DNA from: Elusimicrobiota bacterium
GTDB taxonomy: Bacteria > Elusimicrobiota > UBA5214 > JBBAAG01
Assembly (NCBI GenBank): GCA_041658405.1
Contig: JBBAAG010000054.1
Location: 1-21,602, forward strand
Length of the DNA stretch: 21,602 nucleotides
Direction of reading: 5' to 3'
Each line of letters begins with the position of its first letter. Positions within the stretch are counted from its first letter, which is position 1. The notes beneath the pieces were generated by a model that was given only the letters and a program-made list of their open reading frames with translations, was not told the DNA's origin and did no database searches. Made by a program: the position numbers and the translations under genes. Shown here piece by piece: positions 9,401 to 16,365 of this stretch.

Positions 9401-12143
9401 TGTTGTAAACAAAAGCCATGCTGCTACAGTTACATATTTTACTACTGCTGCAACGTCGGAACAACCGTATTACTTGATACTGCGGACAAAAGATGCTGCA
9501 GGAAATTGGTCTGACGCAGTGACATTATTTACATTGAAATATGATAAAACCGCACCCGGGACGCCTGTACTGGAAAGTCCGGACTTAGAGGAAGTAACTA
9601 AGAATACGTTACCGGTTTTTAGTTGGTTTCCAATTGAGTATAACACTGCTGTTAAGTACACACTGCAGGTAGCGGCAAATGCTAATTTCAGCCCGGCACT
9701 CATTGATGTGACAATTACAACTGTTACATATACGCCTACAACAGCGTTTGCCCAGGGTGGGTATTATTGGAGAGTAAGAGCATCGGATGATTTTAATAAT
9801 GTTAGTGGGTGGAGTGTTACCCGTGATTTTTCGATTGATACCAATCCTCCGGCGGGAGTGACAAGCTTAACTGCTTCTAATATTGGCGGAGGTGATATTC
9901 AACTTGAATGGACAGCGGTTTATGATGCGTTTGGTGTTGATTATTACAACATTTACCGTCAGGCTGGGTTGTCAGGGACAAAGGAAAAGGTTTCAGTTGA
10001 CGGTAGTGTAAAAGATTCTTTATACATCAACGCGGGGACAGAACTTACCGCCGGAGTGCAGTATTATTATACTGTTCAGGCGGTGGATATTGTGGGTAAT
10101 GAATGTACTTCCGGGAATGTGCCTGTAAGTATTACTTGTGATAAGACAGGGATTTCCGCAATTATTACTGCCACACCGTCATCTATATCTCCTAATGGTG
10201 ACGGAGTTGATGACGAAACCGTCATAACCTATAAAATAGGTTCGGATGCTGTAATAAAAATTGTGGTGATGAATGAAGATGTAATCATACGTACGTTGGT
10301 TGATAGTGCTAATAAAACATCCGGGCAGTATACCGTAAACTGGGACGGAAAGAACAATGATGGTAGTGTGGAAGACGCGGGGCTTGATTACATTATAGTT
10401 CTTACAGCTACAGCGAACGGTGCAACGTCAACAAGGAAAACTGTAGTGCGGCTGGATTCAAATCTGCCGGAAATTGTGGATGTTTCAGCGGTACCATCGG
10501 CTATATCTCCGAATAATGATGGATTCCGTGAAAATACTATTATAAAGTATACATTAACCGAAACTTCGAAGGTTACAATAACAGCGAAATCGCAGGATAA
10601 TACTTCGTATGCGTTATTGACAAATTCTGCGAAAAGCGCAGGGACATACACGTTTATGTGGGAAGGAAGAAATCCGGCGGGTGCTGTCTTACCCGATGGA
10701 GTTTATGAAATCCAGATAGTCGCGGTTGATAATGCAGGAAATTCTTCGGATCCCGTAACTGTGAATGTTAGTATTGAACTTGAGACTGGCGCTATTCTTG
10801 GCCAGGTTTATGATAGCCGCGGAGCTAATGAGTTGAGTAACCGTCTCGGCGGTGCGTTAGTGAGTCTTGACAATGGCAGTTCTGCTACTTCAGGTACCAA
10901 TGGTGCACAGCTTGGTTTCTTTGAGTTCACTGGTTTGGTAAAAGGAGCTTATGAAGTTACCATCACTAAACGCGGGTATGAAGCTGTAAAGAAAACAGTG
11001 GAGGTAGTCCAGGGGAAAGCTGTATGGGCGAGCACTTCGTTGAAGTATGTTGGTACTTCGGATAATACTGCACCTGTGATTGAACATGTACCTTTGACAA
11101 AGATCTGTATACAAGGGAATAAGGTTCTTATGGTTGCGCAGGTAACGGATGATAACAGCGGGGTTAAAGAAGCAAAGGTAAAGTACCGTTTGCTTGATGA
11201 TACTAACCAGGAAATTGAAAAAGGTGAGAAAGTAATGTCGTTTATGGGCGATATTTTTATAGGTACAATACAGCCGGAAGATTTACCGTCTGCAGTATCC
11301 GCAATTGAGTATTCACTTACTGCTGAAGATATTGATGGTAATATTGCTCAAGTTCCTGATACGGAAAGTGCGTACACAGTTATTTACGTGAAGGATGCGC
11401 AGCAGTACCTTGGTATTAATGGGGGCAGGTTGGCATTGACTGATGCAAACCCTGAAGATGGCGAGGTGGCAGTAAAGTTGCCAATCGGGAGTGTGGATAG
11501 CAACGTTCTTGTACAGGCAAAACAAAAGGATACTTCATTTCTCGAAAATATTAATAACCCGTCAGTTGACTCTTCCGTTACAAAACCGGTTGCTGCTTAT
11601 GAGTTCAAGTCGGAAGGGTTTATACTGAGCACTCCCGCGCAAGTGGACCTTTTATTCTTTGATTTCGATAATGACGGGCTAGTGGATGGTACCGACTACA
11701 ACGAACGCGATCTCAAAGTGTTCTACTACGACGGGCAGCAGTGGAGGTTTATCGGCGGGTCGGTTGATACAACAAGGAATGTGATAACTATAGAAACAAA
11801 TGTGTTGGGTGTTTTCGGGGTATTCCCCATGAAATCACTTGATATGCTTAAAGACGGAAGTTTTTATGCGCCGAAAGAGAAGGTGTTTACTCCTAACCGT
11901 GACGGTAAGAACGATTTTGTGTTGTTCAACGGTATTTCTAATGTGAAATACGTGTTGAGTTTATCCGAATCTATTAAAGTCAATATTTTTAATATCTCAA
12001 ATAAGTTAGTCCGCGAGTTAGTAGATACGGATGTCTGGGATGGGAGAGATTCTAACGGCGAATTGGTAGAGAACGGGATTTATATTTATCAGTACATAAT
12101 TGACGGTAAAGCTACAACCGGCAGTATTGTTGTGGCAAAATAG
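6483..12143 (+). CDS. Giant secreted multidomain protein: NlpC/P60-like hydrolase, FN3/Ig stalk, FlgD/CHU_C-type C-terminus
   Basis: The protein has 1886 residues. A signal peptide ends near Ala31 (VYA before WSGDTW). Residues 32-215 look like a divergent NlpC/P60 or amidase papain-like domain: Cys116 in NDCSAF, His169 in GSHIVLF and Glu185-Gln186 in METMEQ-like context form a plausible catalytic set, so it may cut peptidoglycan or another peptide. FN3-like domains lie at about 221-319, 323-560 (with a large insert), 568-675 and 681-790. Paired Ig-like domains follow at 794-909 and 909-1024, then 1025-1120, and another FN3 at 1122-1220. Two FlgD-type Ig modules (SPNGDGVDD, SPNNDGFREN) are at about 1224-1324 and 1330-1430, a carboxypeptidase-regulatory-like domain at 1436-1521 and an Ig-like domain at 1525-1637. 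An Asp-rich strand (DFDNDGLVDGTDYNERD) lies near 1725. The end (1799-1886, FTPNRDGKND ... WDGRDSNGELVENGIYIYQY) resembles CHU_C/FlgD. A strong terminator follows. Confidence 0.88.
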   Translation: MKNKRWSLVKVTVIVLSLVLSILAITQDVYAWSGDTWGDITRAQITAIAHTMIDPYWKPAHTIYNNTYVSVGRITYYASSSYHGEAYTQGTVDNWSEFSSHVKNTSGGNTTYGNDCSAFASICWKLTARQTTRSFESGLGTKWSSLGGVGTCDTVTMYQGDACNDSGSHIVLFNKRISGGIETMEQTGAGYRARMYTRTYSALNSYRPIRRKQIVTSTVVAPATPTGLVVDCQESGYGVVFKWSAVSGATAYDLAWMKEGGAWTYSPADVTKSNAANVSWPGYYFVFGSGRYRLAVRAQNTGGSSGWAYSPSATTFFTVPDQKAPAVPGGLTAKALSSTSVSLTWTASTGANGYTVYCSNDKNIISDRCYKKTAAASGTPAWTGLAYVTDGIKTNDTYAGAQASANTSMYVSFGSDIPIHKFNYRFYDGDNRIYKNAFPFWGSAAGTFYPLGKTSTGSANYRSYRTEGAVRLAAAADANCNRVGVGFSGDGNTVNDYNHVTEYEAHGGYFAKTTATSYTANNLKPGTSYYFRIDAYQTTTAVLGISELLSYSGSIVTVFTPNAADTVAPSAVADLKAVSGATSGSVGLTWTGKGDNGTTGNITGGKYRIDYSAATKTWAVGTYQKEWSTSVVVGAAQSYTVTNLLAGTTYYFCVWTADDSGNWSANSNIANAPAKIAADKTAPSAVNTLNVIPGSSPGTVTISWNCTGDDGTAGNINGKYRIDYATTQKTWAVGTFKQENTLTASPGQTITKTVAGLTPGSTYFFCAWICDDSGNWSANSNIDSTFAKPGTISDATPPTNPVLCTAYDNSGKENSAVNASWTNISTIPYFEWTGADDNESGVTGYSVYWGTSISGDPGTTETVVDNGMGTYTAPSAVASGSTYYLRVKTKNSAGLWSAAATIFEYKYDNTVPVNPTTCNAWADDTKAKAVPDDQWQNIDAGPYIEFSGATDSGSGVAGYSVYWGSNSAVIPDTVVNKSHAATVTYFTTAATSEQPYYLILRTKDAAGNWSDAVTLFTLKYDKTAPGTPVLESPDLEEVTKNTLPVFSWFPIEYNTAVKYTLQVAANANFSPALIDVTITTVTYTPTTAFAQGGYYWRVRASDDFNNVSGWSVTRDFSIDTNPPAGVTSLTASNIGGGDIQLEWTAVYDAFGVDYYNIYRQAGLSGTKEKVSVDGSVKDSLYINAGTELTAGVQYYYTVQAVDIVGNECTSGNVPVSITCDKTGISAIITATPSSISPNGDGVDDETVITYKIGSDAVIKIVVMNEDVIIRTLVDSANKTSGQYTVNWDGKNNDGSVEDAGLDYIIVLTATANGATSTRKTVVRLDSNLPEIVDVSAVPSAISPNNDGFRENTIIKYTLTETSKVTITAKSQDNTSYALLTNSAKSAGTYTFMWEGRNPAGAVLPDGVYEIQIVAVDNAGNSSDPVTVNVSIELETGAILGQVYDSRGANELSNRLGGALVSLDNGSSATSGTNGAQLGFFEFTGLVKGAYEVTITKRGYEAVKKTVEVVQGKAVWASTSLKYVGTSDNTAPVIEHVPLTKICIQGNKVLMVAQVTDDNSGVKEAKVKYRLLDDTNQEIEKGEKVMSFMGDIFIGTIQPEDLPSAVSAIEYSLTAEDIDGNIAQVPDTESAYTVIYVKDAQQYLGINGGRLALTDANPEDGEVAVKLPIGSVDSNVLVQAKQKDTSFLENINNPSVDSSVTKPVAAYEFKSEGFILSTPAQVDLLFFDFDNDGLVDGTDYNERDLKVFYYDGQQWRFIGGSVDTTRNVITIETNVLGVFGVFPMKSLDMLKDGSFYAPKEKVFTPNRDGKNDFVLFNGISNVKYVLSLSESIKVNIFNISNKLVRELVDTDVWDGRDSNGELVENGIYIYQYIIDGKATTGSIVVAK
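8453..8490 (+). repeat. 38-bp exact direct repeat, copy 1 (inside an FN3 module)
   Basis: Thirty-eight bases encoding the end of an FN3-like domain (DDSGNWSANSNI) recur exactly at 8792-8829, 339 bases (113 codons) downstream and in the same frame. An upstream block around TWAVGT is also shared, so whole domains were duplicated and this part has not yet diverged or has been re-homogenised. Confidence 0.93.
8792..8829 (+). repeat. 38-bp exact direct repeat, copy 2 (inside the next FN3 module)
   Basis: This is the second copy of the repeat at 8453-8490, in the same reading frame and at the same place in the following FN3-like domain. Sequence outside the shared block differs at many silent and replacement sites. 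Confidence 0.93.
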
Positions 12144-12173
12144 GGTAATTAAGTTAAGTATAGGTTTTTTGTA

Positions 12174-12224
12174 GCGCAATAATGAGCGGGGTTAAACTCG
12201 CTTATTATTGCGCACTGTTTTTTT
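12174..12224 (+). terminator. Strong Rho-independent terminator after the giant surface gene
   Basis: The arms 12174-12188 (GCGCAATAATGAGCG) and 12199-12213 (CGCTTATTATTGCGC) pair over 15 positions with a single G-U wobble, around a 10-base loop. A run of seven T follows at 12218-12224. It lies 31 bases after the stop codon at 12143, and a new promoter candidate lies just downstream, so it marks a transcription-unit boundary. Confidence 0.93.
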
Positions 12225-12236
12225 GTCACGGCCTTC

Positions 12237-12265
12237 TTTAATTTCTGTGGTGAAAAATATATAAT
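12237..12265 (+). promoter_or_regulatory. Candidate promoter for the leuC-like gene
   Basis: A perfect TATAAT at 12260-12265 lies about 55 bases before the ATG at 12321. A weak -35 (TTTAAT, 12237-12242) sits 17 bases upstream. Its place directly after the terminator supports a new transcript starting here. No leucine-codon leader or T-box-like structure was seen between it and the gene. Confidence 0.5.
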
Positions 12266-12320
12266 GTTTTAATAATTTTTTGTTCTATATTTATTACTAG
12301 GAAAGGTGAATTTTATAGTT

Positions 12321-13574
12321 ATGGGTAAAACTATTGCTGAGAAGGTTATCTCTAAACACGCGGGTAAGGATATGTGCGCGGGTGATATCGCTGTTACCGG
12401 GATTGATTTTGTGTTCAGTCAGGATGGAACTTCTGGGATTGTTATTGATGTTTTAAACAAATTAAATACCTCAAGGGTGTTTAATTCAAAAAAGTGCGCT
12501 ATGGTAATAGACCACTCGTCACCAAGCCCGGTGATTGGTGTTTCTGCAATACATGATAAAATACGGAAGTTTGCAAAAAAATCTGGGTTAAAATTATACG
12601 ATATCGGTTGTGGAGTGTGTCACCAGGTTAACCCTGAATCCGGAGGAATTGTTCCCGGTGACCTTGTGCTGGGAGCGGATTCGCATACGTGTACCTACGG
12701 CGCACTTAATGCGTGTTCCACAGGTATGGGTTCAACGGATGTTGCCGCTGCGATGATGGCAGGGCAAACATGGTTAAAAGTACCGGAATCAGTTAAAGTG
12801 TGGTGTACCGGTAAACTGCCGAAAGGGGTGTATTCAAAAGATCTTATACTGCATATTATTAAAGATTTTACTGCCGATGGGGCTACATACAAATCTGTTG
12901 AGTACCTTGGGGATACTATAATTTCTTTGTCTATGGATGCAAGGTTTACTATTACAAATATGGCAATTGAGATGGGCGCAAAATTCGGGGTTATGAAGGC
13001 TGATAAAAAAACAGAGGCGTGGTTAAAGGACAGGGCTAAACGTAAATTCAGCAGTGTTGAAGCGGATACTAATGCGAAATATTGCGATATCAGGGAATAT
13101 GATGTTAAGAAACTTCAGCCGCAGGTGGCAAAACCGCATACCGTTGATAATGTCGTGCCGGTGCAGGAAGTTGAAGGTACTGTGATACATCAAGGGTTTA
13201 TCGGTACATGTACAAACGGGCGGGTGGAAGATTTACAAATTGCAGCGAAGATTGTTAAAGGCAAAAAAGTTCATCGTGATGTAAGGTTTATCGTCGCTCC
13301 TGCATCCAGGGAAGTTTATCTTGAAGCTATGAATACCGGGATTATTCAGGTGCTGGTTGAAGCCGGTGCTGCAGTAGTGACACCGGGTTGCGGGCCGTGT
13401 GTCGGGACTCATAATGGCGTGCCGTATGATAATGAAAACGTTATCTCCACAGCTAACAGGAACTTCAGGGGAAGAATGGGTAATCCTAATGCCAATATTT
13501 ACCTTGCTTCACCGGCAACTGTTGCGGCAAGTGTGCTTAGAGGTAAGATTGTTGACCCAAGAAGAGTTGGGTAA
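12321..13574 (+). CDS. leuC: Aconitase-superfamily large subunit (LeuC/HacA type; 3-isopropylmalate or related dehydratase)
   Basis: The protein has 417 residues, the length of the short archaeal-type LeuC/homoaconitase large subunit. It carries the 4Fe-4S ligands Cys297 (GTCTNGR), Cys357 and Cys360 (GCGPCVG), and family motifs GADSHTCTYGAL, GMGSTDVA and DHSSPSP. The ATG at 12321 gives the family-typical start MGKTIAEK; a GTG at 12306 would overlap its own purine-rich ribosome site (GGAAAGG). With a LeuD-type small subunit it should form a hydro-lyase that moves the hydroxyl of a 2- or 3-hydroxy tricarboxylate. By homology the substrate may be isopropylmalate, homocitrate or citrate. The downstream dehydrogenase has an isocitrate-type substrate loop and no leuA or leuB is present, so an aconitase or homoaconitase role is possible. 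The family is certain, the substrate is not. Confidence 0.9.
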   Translation: MGKTIAEKVISKHAGKDMCAGDIAVTGIDFVFSQDGTSGIVIDVLNKLNTSRVFNSKKCAMVIDHSSPSPVIGVSAIHDKIRKFAKKSGLKLYDIGCGVCHQVNPESGGIVPGDLVLGADSHTCTYGALNACSTGMGSTDVAAAMMAGQTWLKVPESVKVWCTGKLPKGVYSKDLILHIIKDFTADGATYKSVEYLGDTIISLSMDARFTITNMAIEMGAKFGVMKADKKTEAWLKDRAKRKFSSVEADTNAKYCDIREYDVKKLQPQVAKPHTVDNVVPVQEVEGTVIHQGFIGTCTNGRVEDLQIAAKIVKGKKVHRDVRFIVAPASREVYLEAMNTGIIQVLVEAGAAVVTPGCGPCVGTHNGVPYDNENVISTANRNFRGRMGNPNANIYLASPATVAASVLRGKIVDPRRVG

Positions 13575-13585
13575 TGACGGAATTG

Positions 13586-13615
13586 TTGATTTAATGGCAT
13601 AAATTTTATTATAAT
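13586..13615 (+). promoter_or_regulatory. Candidate internal promoter before the leuD-like gene
   Basis: TTGATT at 13586-13591 and TATAAT at 13610-13615 are 18 bases apart, in the 72-base gap between the leuC-like and leuD-like genes. It may supply extra transcription of the small subunit and dehydrogenase genes; the gap is AT-rich, so a chance match is possible. Confidence 0.45.
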
Positions 13616-13646
13616 ATAAAGTTTAATAAAGATTCGGGGTTTTAGT

Positions 13647-14162
13647 ATGAAAATTAAAGGTAATGCAAAAGTTGTTAGAAAACAGGATGGTAACGGTAAC
13701 GATATTAATACCGATTATATTATATCCGGAAGGTATAAGTTTAAGACAGAAGATATGAATGAGCTGGCGAAGTATATTTTTGAGGATATTGCTCCGGGGT
13801 TTTATGGTAAGATGAAAAAAGGCGATATCGTTGTTGCGGGTAAGAATTTTGGGTGCGGTTCTTCGCGTGAACAGGCGCCGTTGGCGTTGATCGCGGCGGG
13901 TGTCGGTGCGGTTGTCTCCAAGTCGTTCGCAAGGATTTTTTATCGTAATGGGTATAACAACGGGTTGCCGCTGGTGGAATGTAATACCGACGGTATAAAC
14001 GAGAATGACGAACTTGAACTTGATCTGGAGGAAGGCGTGCTTCGGAATTTAACCCAGGGGAAAGTTGTTAAGGTTGTTAAGTTGCCGCAGACAATGTTGA
14101 CATTATTGAATGATGGCGGGTTGGTTAGGCATTTGACACAGCATGGCGGGTTTAAGGTATAA
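13647..14162 (+). CDS. leuD: Aconitase-superfamily small subunit (LeuD/HacB type swivel domain)
   Basis: The 171-residue protein has the swivel-domain layout of archaeal-type LeuD/HacB. It shows NDINTDYIISGRY near the N-terminus, the signature GKNFGCGSSREQAP, KSFARIFYRNGYNNGLP, and a C-terminal LNDGGLVRHL. It supplies part of the active site for the large subunit encoded 72 bases upstream. In the substrate-recognition loop after GR, this protein has Tyr-Lys-Phe-Lys (residues 30-33). In methanogen enzymes the same place reads YLVY in isopropylmalate isomerase and YLRT in homoaconitase, so the loop matches neither and leaves the substrate open. The ATG at 13647 follows a CGGGG. The dehydrogenase gene begins 6 bases after its stop, suggesting translational coupling. 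Confidence 0.9.
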   Translation: MKIKGNAKVVRKQDGNGNDINTDYIISGRYKFKTEDMNELAKYIFEDIAPGFYGKMKKGDIVVAGKNFGCGSSREQAPLALIAAGVGAVVSKSFARIFYRNGYNNGLPLVECNTDGINENDELELDLEEGVLRNLTQGKVVKVVKLPQTMLTLLNDGGLVRHLTQHGGFKV

Positions 14163-14168
14163 AAAATT

Positions 14169-15230
14169 ATGGGTAAGTATGTTATAACATTAATCCCCGG
14201 GGATGGTATTGGCCCTGAGATTGTTGATGCGACAAAAAAAGTTGTTGCTGCGACAGGAGTTTATATTGAATGGGAGACTGTTGAAGCAGGTGCGGATGCT
14301 ATCGCCAAATACGGGACTCCGTTACCGGAGAATGTATTGCTATCCGTAAAGAAAAACCGTGTTGCACTGAAAGGGCCTATTGCGACTCCTATCGGTACAG
14401 GGTTCCGCAGTGTTAATGTTGCGTTAAGGAAAGAGTTGAATCTTTACGCGTGTTTACGGCCGTGTAAGTATTATCCCGGAGTGAAGTCATACTTCAAGGA
14501 TGTTGATATTGTAGTCGTTCGCGAGAATACTGAGGATTTGTATGCCGGTGTGGAATACGGGAGGGATACAAAGGAAGCACGGGATATTATTGCGATGAGC
14601 AATAACAAAATATCTGTAGGTTCTGCAATAAGTATTAAATCAATCTCAATTGCTGCGACGGAGCGTATCGTAAAGTATGCGTTTGAATATGCGCGGAAGT
14701 ATCATCGTAAAAAAGTTACTGCGATCACAAAAGCTAATATTATGAAGTTTACCGACGGGTTATTCCTTGAAGTAGCTAGGGAAGTTTCAAAAAAGTATGA
14801 TGGGATTGAGTATGAAGAAAAGTTGGTGGATAATATATGTATGCAGTTAGTACAGAAACCCTTGTTATATGATATTTTGGTACTGCCGAATCTTTACGGC
14901 GATATTGTGTCTGACCTGTGCGCAGGTATTGTCGGAGGGTTAGGGGTTATGCCGGGGGCAAATATTGGGGATAACGGGATGGCGGTGTTTGAAGCTGTGC
15001 ATGGGAGTGCTCCAAAGTATAAAGGAATGAATAAGGTTAACCCTACTGCGTTGATTTTATCTGCGGGATTAATGCTTGAGCATTTAGGTGAGGATATGGC
15101 TGCAAAAAAAGTGGAGATGGCAGTTGCACGGGTTATTAAAGAACATAAAGTTGTGACATACGATCTCGGTGGTAATGCAGGAACTTCAGAGATGGCTGAT
15201 GAAATCGCGGGGTTTGTCAAGTCTGCGTAA
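14169..15230 (+). CDS. Isocitrate/homoisocitrate-type decarboxylating dehydrogenase
   Basis: The 353-residue protein belongs to the isocitrate/isopropylmalate dehydrogenase family (LIPGDGIGPEI start). Its substrate loop reads GFRSVNVALRK ... CLRP, giving Ser81, Asn83, Arg87 and Arg97 at the places of E. coli isocitrate dehydrogenase Ser113, Asn115, Arg119 and Arg129. This favours isocitrate, or homoisocitrate, over isopropylmalate. RENTEDLYAGVEY supplies the catalytic Tyr. In the cofactor site, HGSAPKYKGMNKVNP puts Lys283, Tyr284 and Val290 where the NADP-dependent E. coli enzyme has Lys344, Tyr345 and Val351. Tyr331 matches Tyr391, but Gly335 stands at Arg395. NADP use is therefore likely but not certain. 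It would make 2-oxoglutarate from the product of the two preceding genes if these act as an aconitase. An automatic label of leuB would probably be wrong. Confidence 0.9.
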   Translation: MGKYVITLIPGDGIGPEIVDATKKVVAATGVYIEWETVEAGADAIAKYGTPLPENVLLSVKKNRVALKGPIATPIGTGFRSVNVALRKELNLYACLRPCKYYPGVKSYFKDVDIVVVRENTEDLYAGVEYGRDTKEARDIIAMSNNKISVGSAISIKSISIAATERIVKYAFEYARKYHRKKVTAITKANIMKFTDGLFLEVAREVSKKYDGIEYEEKLVDNICMQLVQKPLLYDILVLPNLYGDIVSDLCAGIVGGLGVMPGANIGDNGMAVFEAVHGSAPKYKGMNKVNPTALILSAGLMLEHLGEDMAAKKVEMAVARVIKEHKVVTYDLGGNAGTSEMADEIAGFVKSA

Positions 15231-15261
15231 GTATAAAATTGTTTAGGGAGAATAACAAGGT

Positions 15262-16365
15262 TTGAGTTTGTTACAGTCGTTGAAGAATGTTGTATCAGAT
15301 GTATTTGATAATTTAAGTGCGTTGCCTGAAAAAAACAGGGATCAGGGTGCCTCGTTATTAAACGAGCAGGATGAATTGTTGAAAAGCGCAGTGGTGAAGG
15401 ATTACGGTGAAATTGTCAAGCTTGACCTTTTATATAAAAAAAGTGTTGAGGAGTACCGCGTAGTCATCGCAAAAATGTCTAAGCAGCGGCGGATGGAGTG
15501 CTCTATACAGTATGTACAATTGGCTAAGGCTTATATGCGTGAAGAAACAGATTTTGAAAGTATGATAGTTGATTATGAGAAAGCGTATATATTAAATCCG
15601 GAGAATACCGCGATTGCGTATGATCTTGGGTTGTCTTACTTAAAACAAAAGAATAATGTGGCAGCTGTTGGGGTATTCAGTACGTTAACTAAAAAAATGA
15701 GAAATAGTAGTTCGGTGTTCTGTAACCTTGCAGAAGCGTATGTCGGAACCGGGGATTATGAAAAGGCTGAGGATGCACTACGCTCGGCTGTGAGAGTTGA
15801 GAAAGATGGTGATTTAAAACAGGAAATCGGGTTGTTTGCGCGTGAGGTGCGGAGTGAAAAAGGGGTAGTAGATAAGTTTATACAGCAGATACCGGCACAA
15901 CCGAGGAAGTATGAATTAAGGATGGGCCTTGCAGATATTTATTTTAAGAACGGGCGGTATGAATTGTTTGTGGAACAAGTAACGGAAATATGGAAAATGG
16001 CGAATATCAATGTTAAGTATGTGTATAAACTTGGTATTGCTTATGCGGTATTAAATAAGTTTGGGAAAGCTGAAGAGATGCTGAAGAAAACATTGGATGC
16101 TGTAGATAAACGGCAGAAGGATATTAAACTTGATGAGGTGAGGGTTGAGCTTGGGAGAGTGTTTGAGTTACAAAAAAAAATAGATGAAGCGTTTGAGCAG
16201 TATCAACAGGCAATTAGGATAAATCCTGAAAATATGACTGCGTATTACCGCCGGGGTAATATTTATGCCCAAAAAAATATGTATTCTGAAGCTATTACGG
16301 ATTACCAAGCTGGTAAGGGGTTGGAGAAACTTGCTAAGTATAAGAAGGAATTAAAGTATGCTTGA
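15262..16365 (+). CDS. TPR-repeat protein
   Basis: This 367-residue protein is all-helical by appearance, with no signal peptide or TM segment, so it is probably cytoplasmic. TPR-like helix pairs are seen at about 75-110 (QLAKAYMREETDFESMIVDY), 110-150 (IAYDLGLSYLKQKNNVAAVG), 150-185 (NLAEAYVGTGDYEKAEDAL), about 215-270, and two clear C-terminal repeats at 290-355 (EAFEQYQQAIRINPEN, YYRRGNIYAQKNMYSEAI). No enzyme motif is seen, so it is a scaffold or adaptor of unknown partner. The start is probably TTG at 15262, with AGGGAG about 11 bases upstream; no early ATG exists in frame. Its end overlaps the ndk start by 8 bases, so ndk translation is probably coupled to it. Confidence 0.82.
   Translation: MSLLQSLKNVVSDVFDNLSALPEKNRDQGASLLNEQDELLKSAVVKDYGEIVKLDLLYKKSVEEYRVVIAKMSKQRRMECSIQYVQLAKAYMREETDFESMIVDYEKAYILNPENTAIAYDLGLSYLKQKNNVAAVGVFSTLTKKMRNSSSVFCNLAEAYVGTGDYEKAEDALRSAVRVEKDGDLKQEIGLFAREVRSEKGVVDKFIQQIPAQPRKYELRMGLADIYFKNGRYELFVEQVTEIWKMANINVKYVYKLGIAYAVLNKFGKAEEMLKKTLDAVDKRQKDIKLDEVRVELGRVFELQKKIDEAFEQYQQAIRINPENMTAYYRRGNIYAQKNMYSEAITDYQAGKGLEKLAKYKKELKYA

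Noticed and set aside
12225..12320. A leucine attenuator or T-box before the leuC-like gene.
   Set aside because: There is no run of leucine codons, no T-box core sequence and no second terminator hairpin in this gap.
14169..15230. Calling the dehydrogenase leuB (3-isopropylmalate dehydrogenase) by neighbourhood.
   Set aside because: The RSVNVALR substrate loop carries Ser and Asn as in isocitrate dehydrogenase, not the hydrophobic pattern of LeuB.
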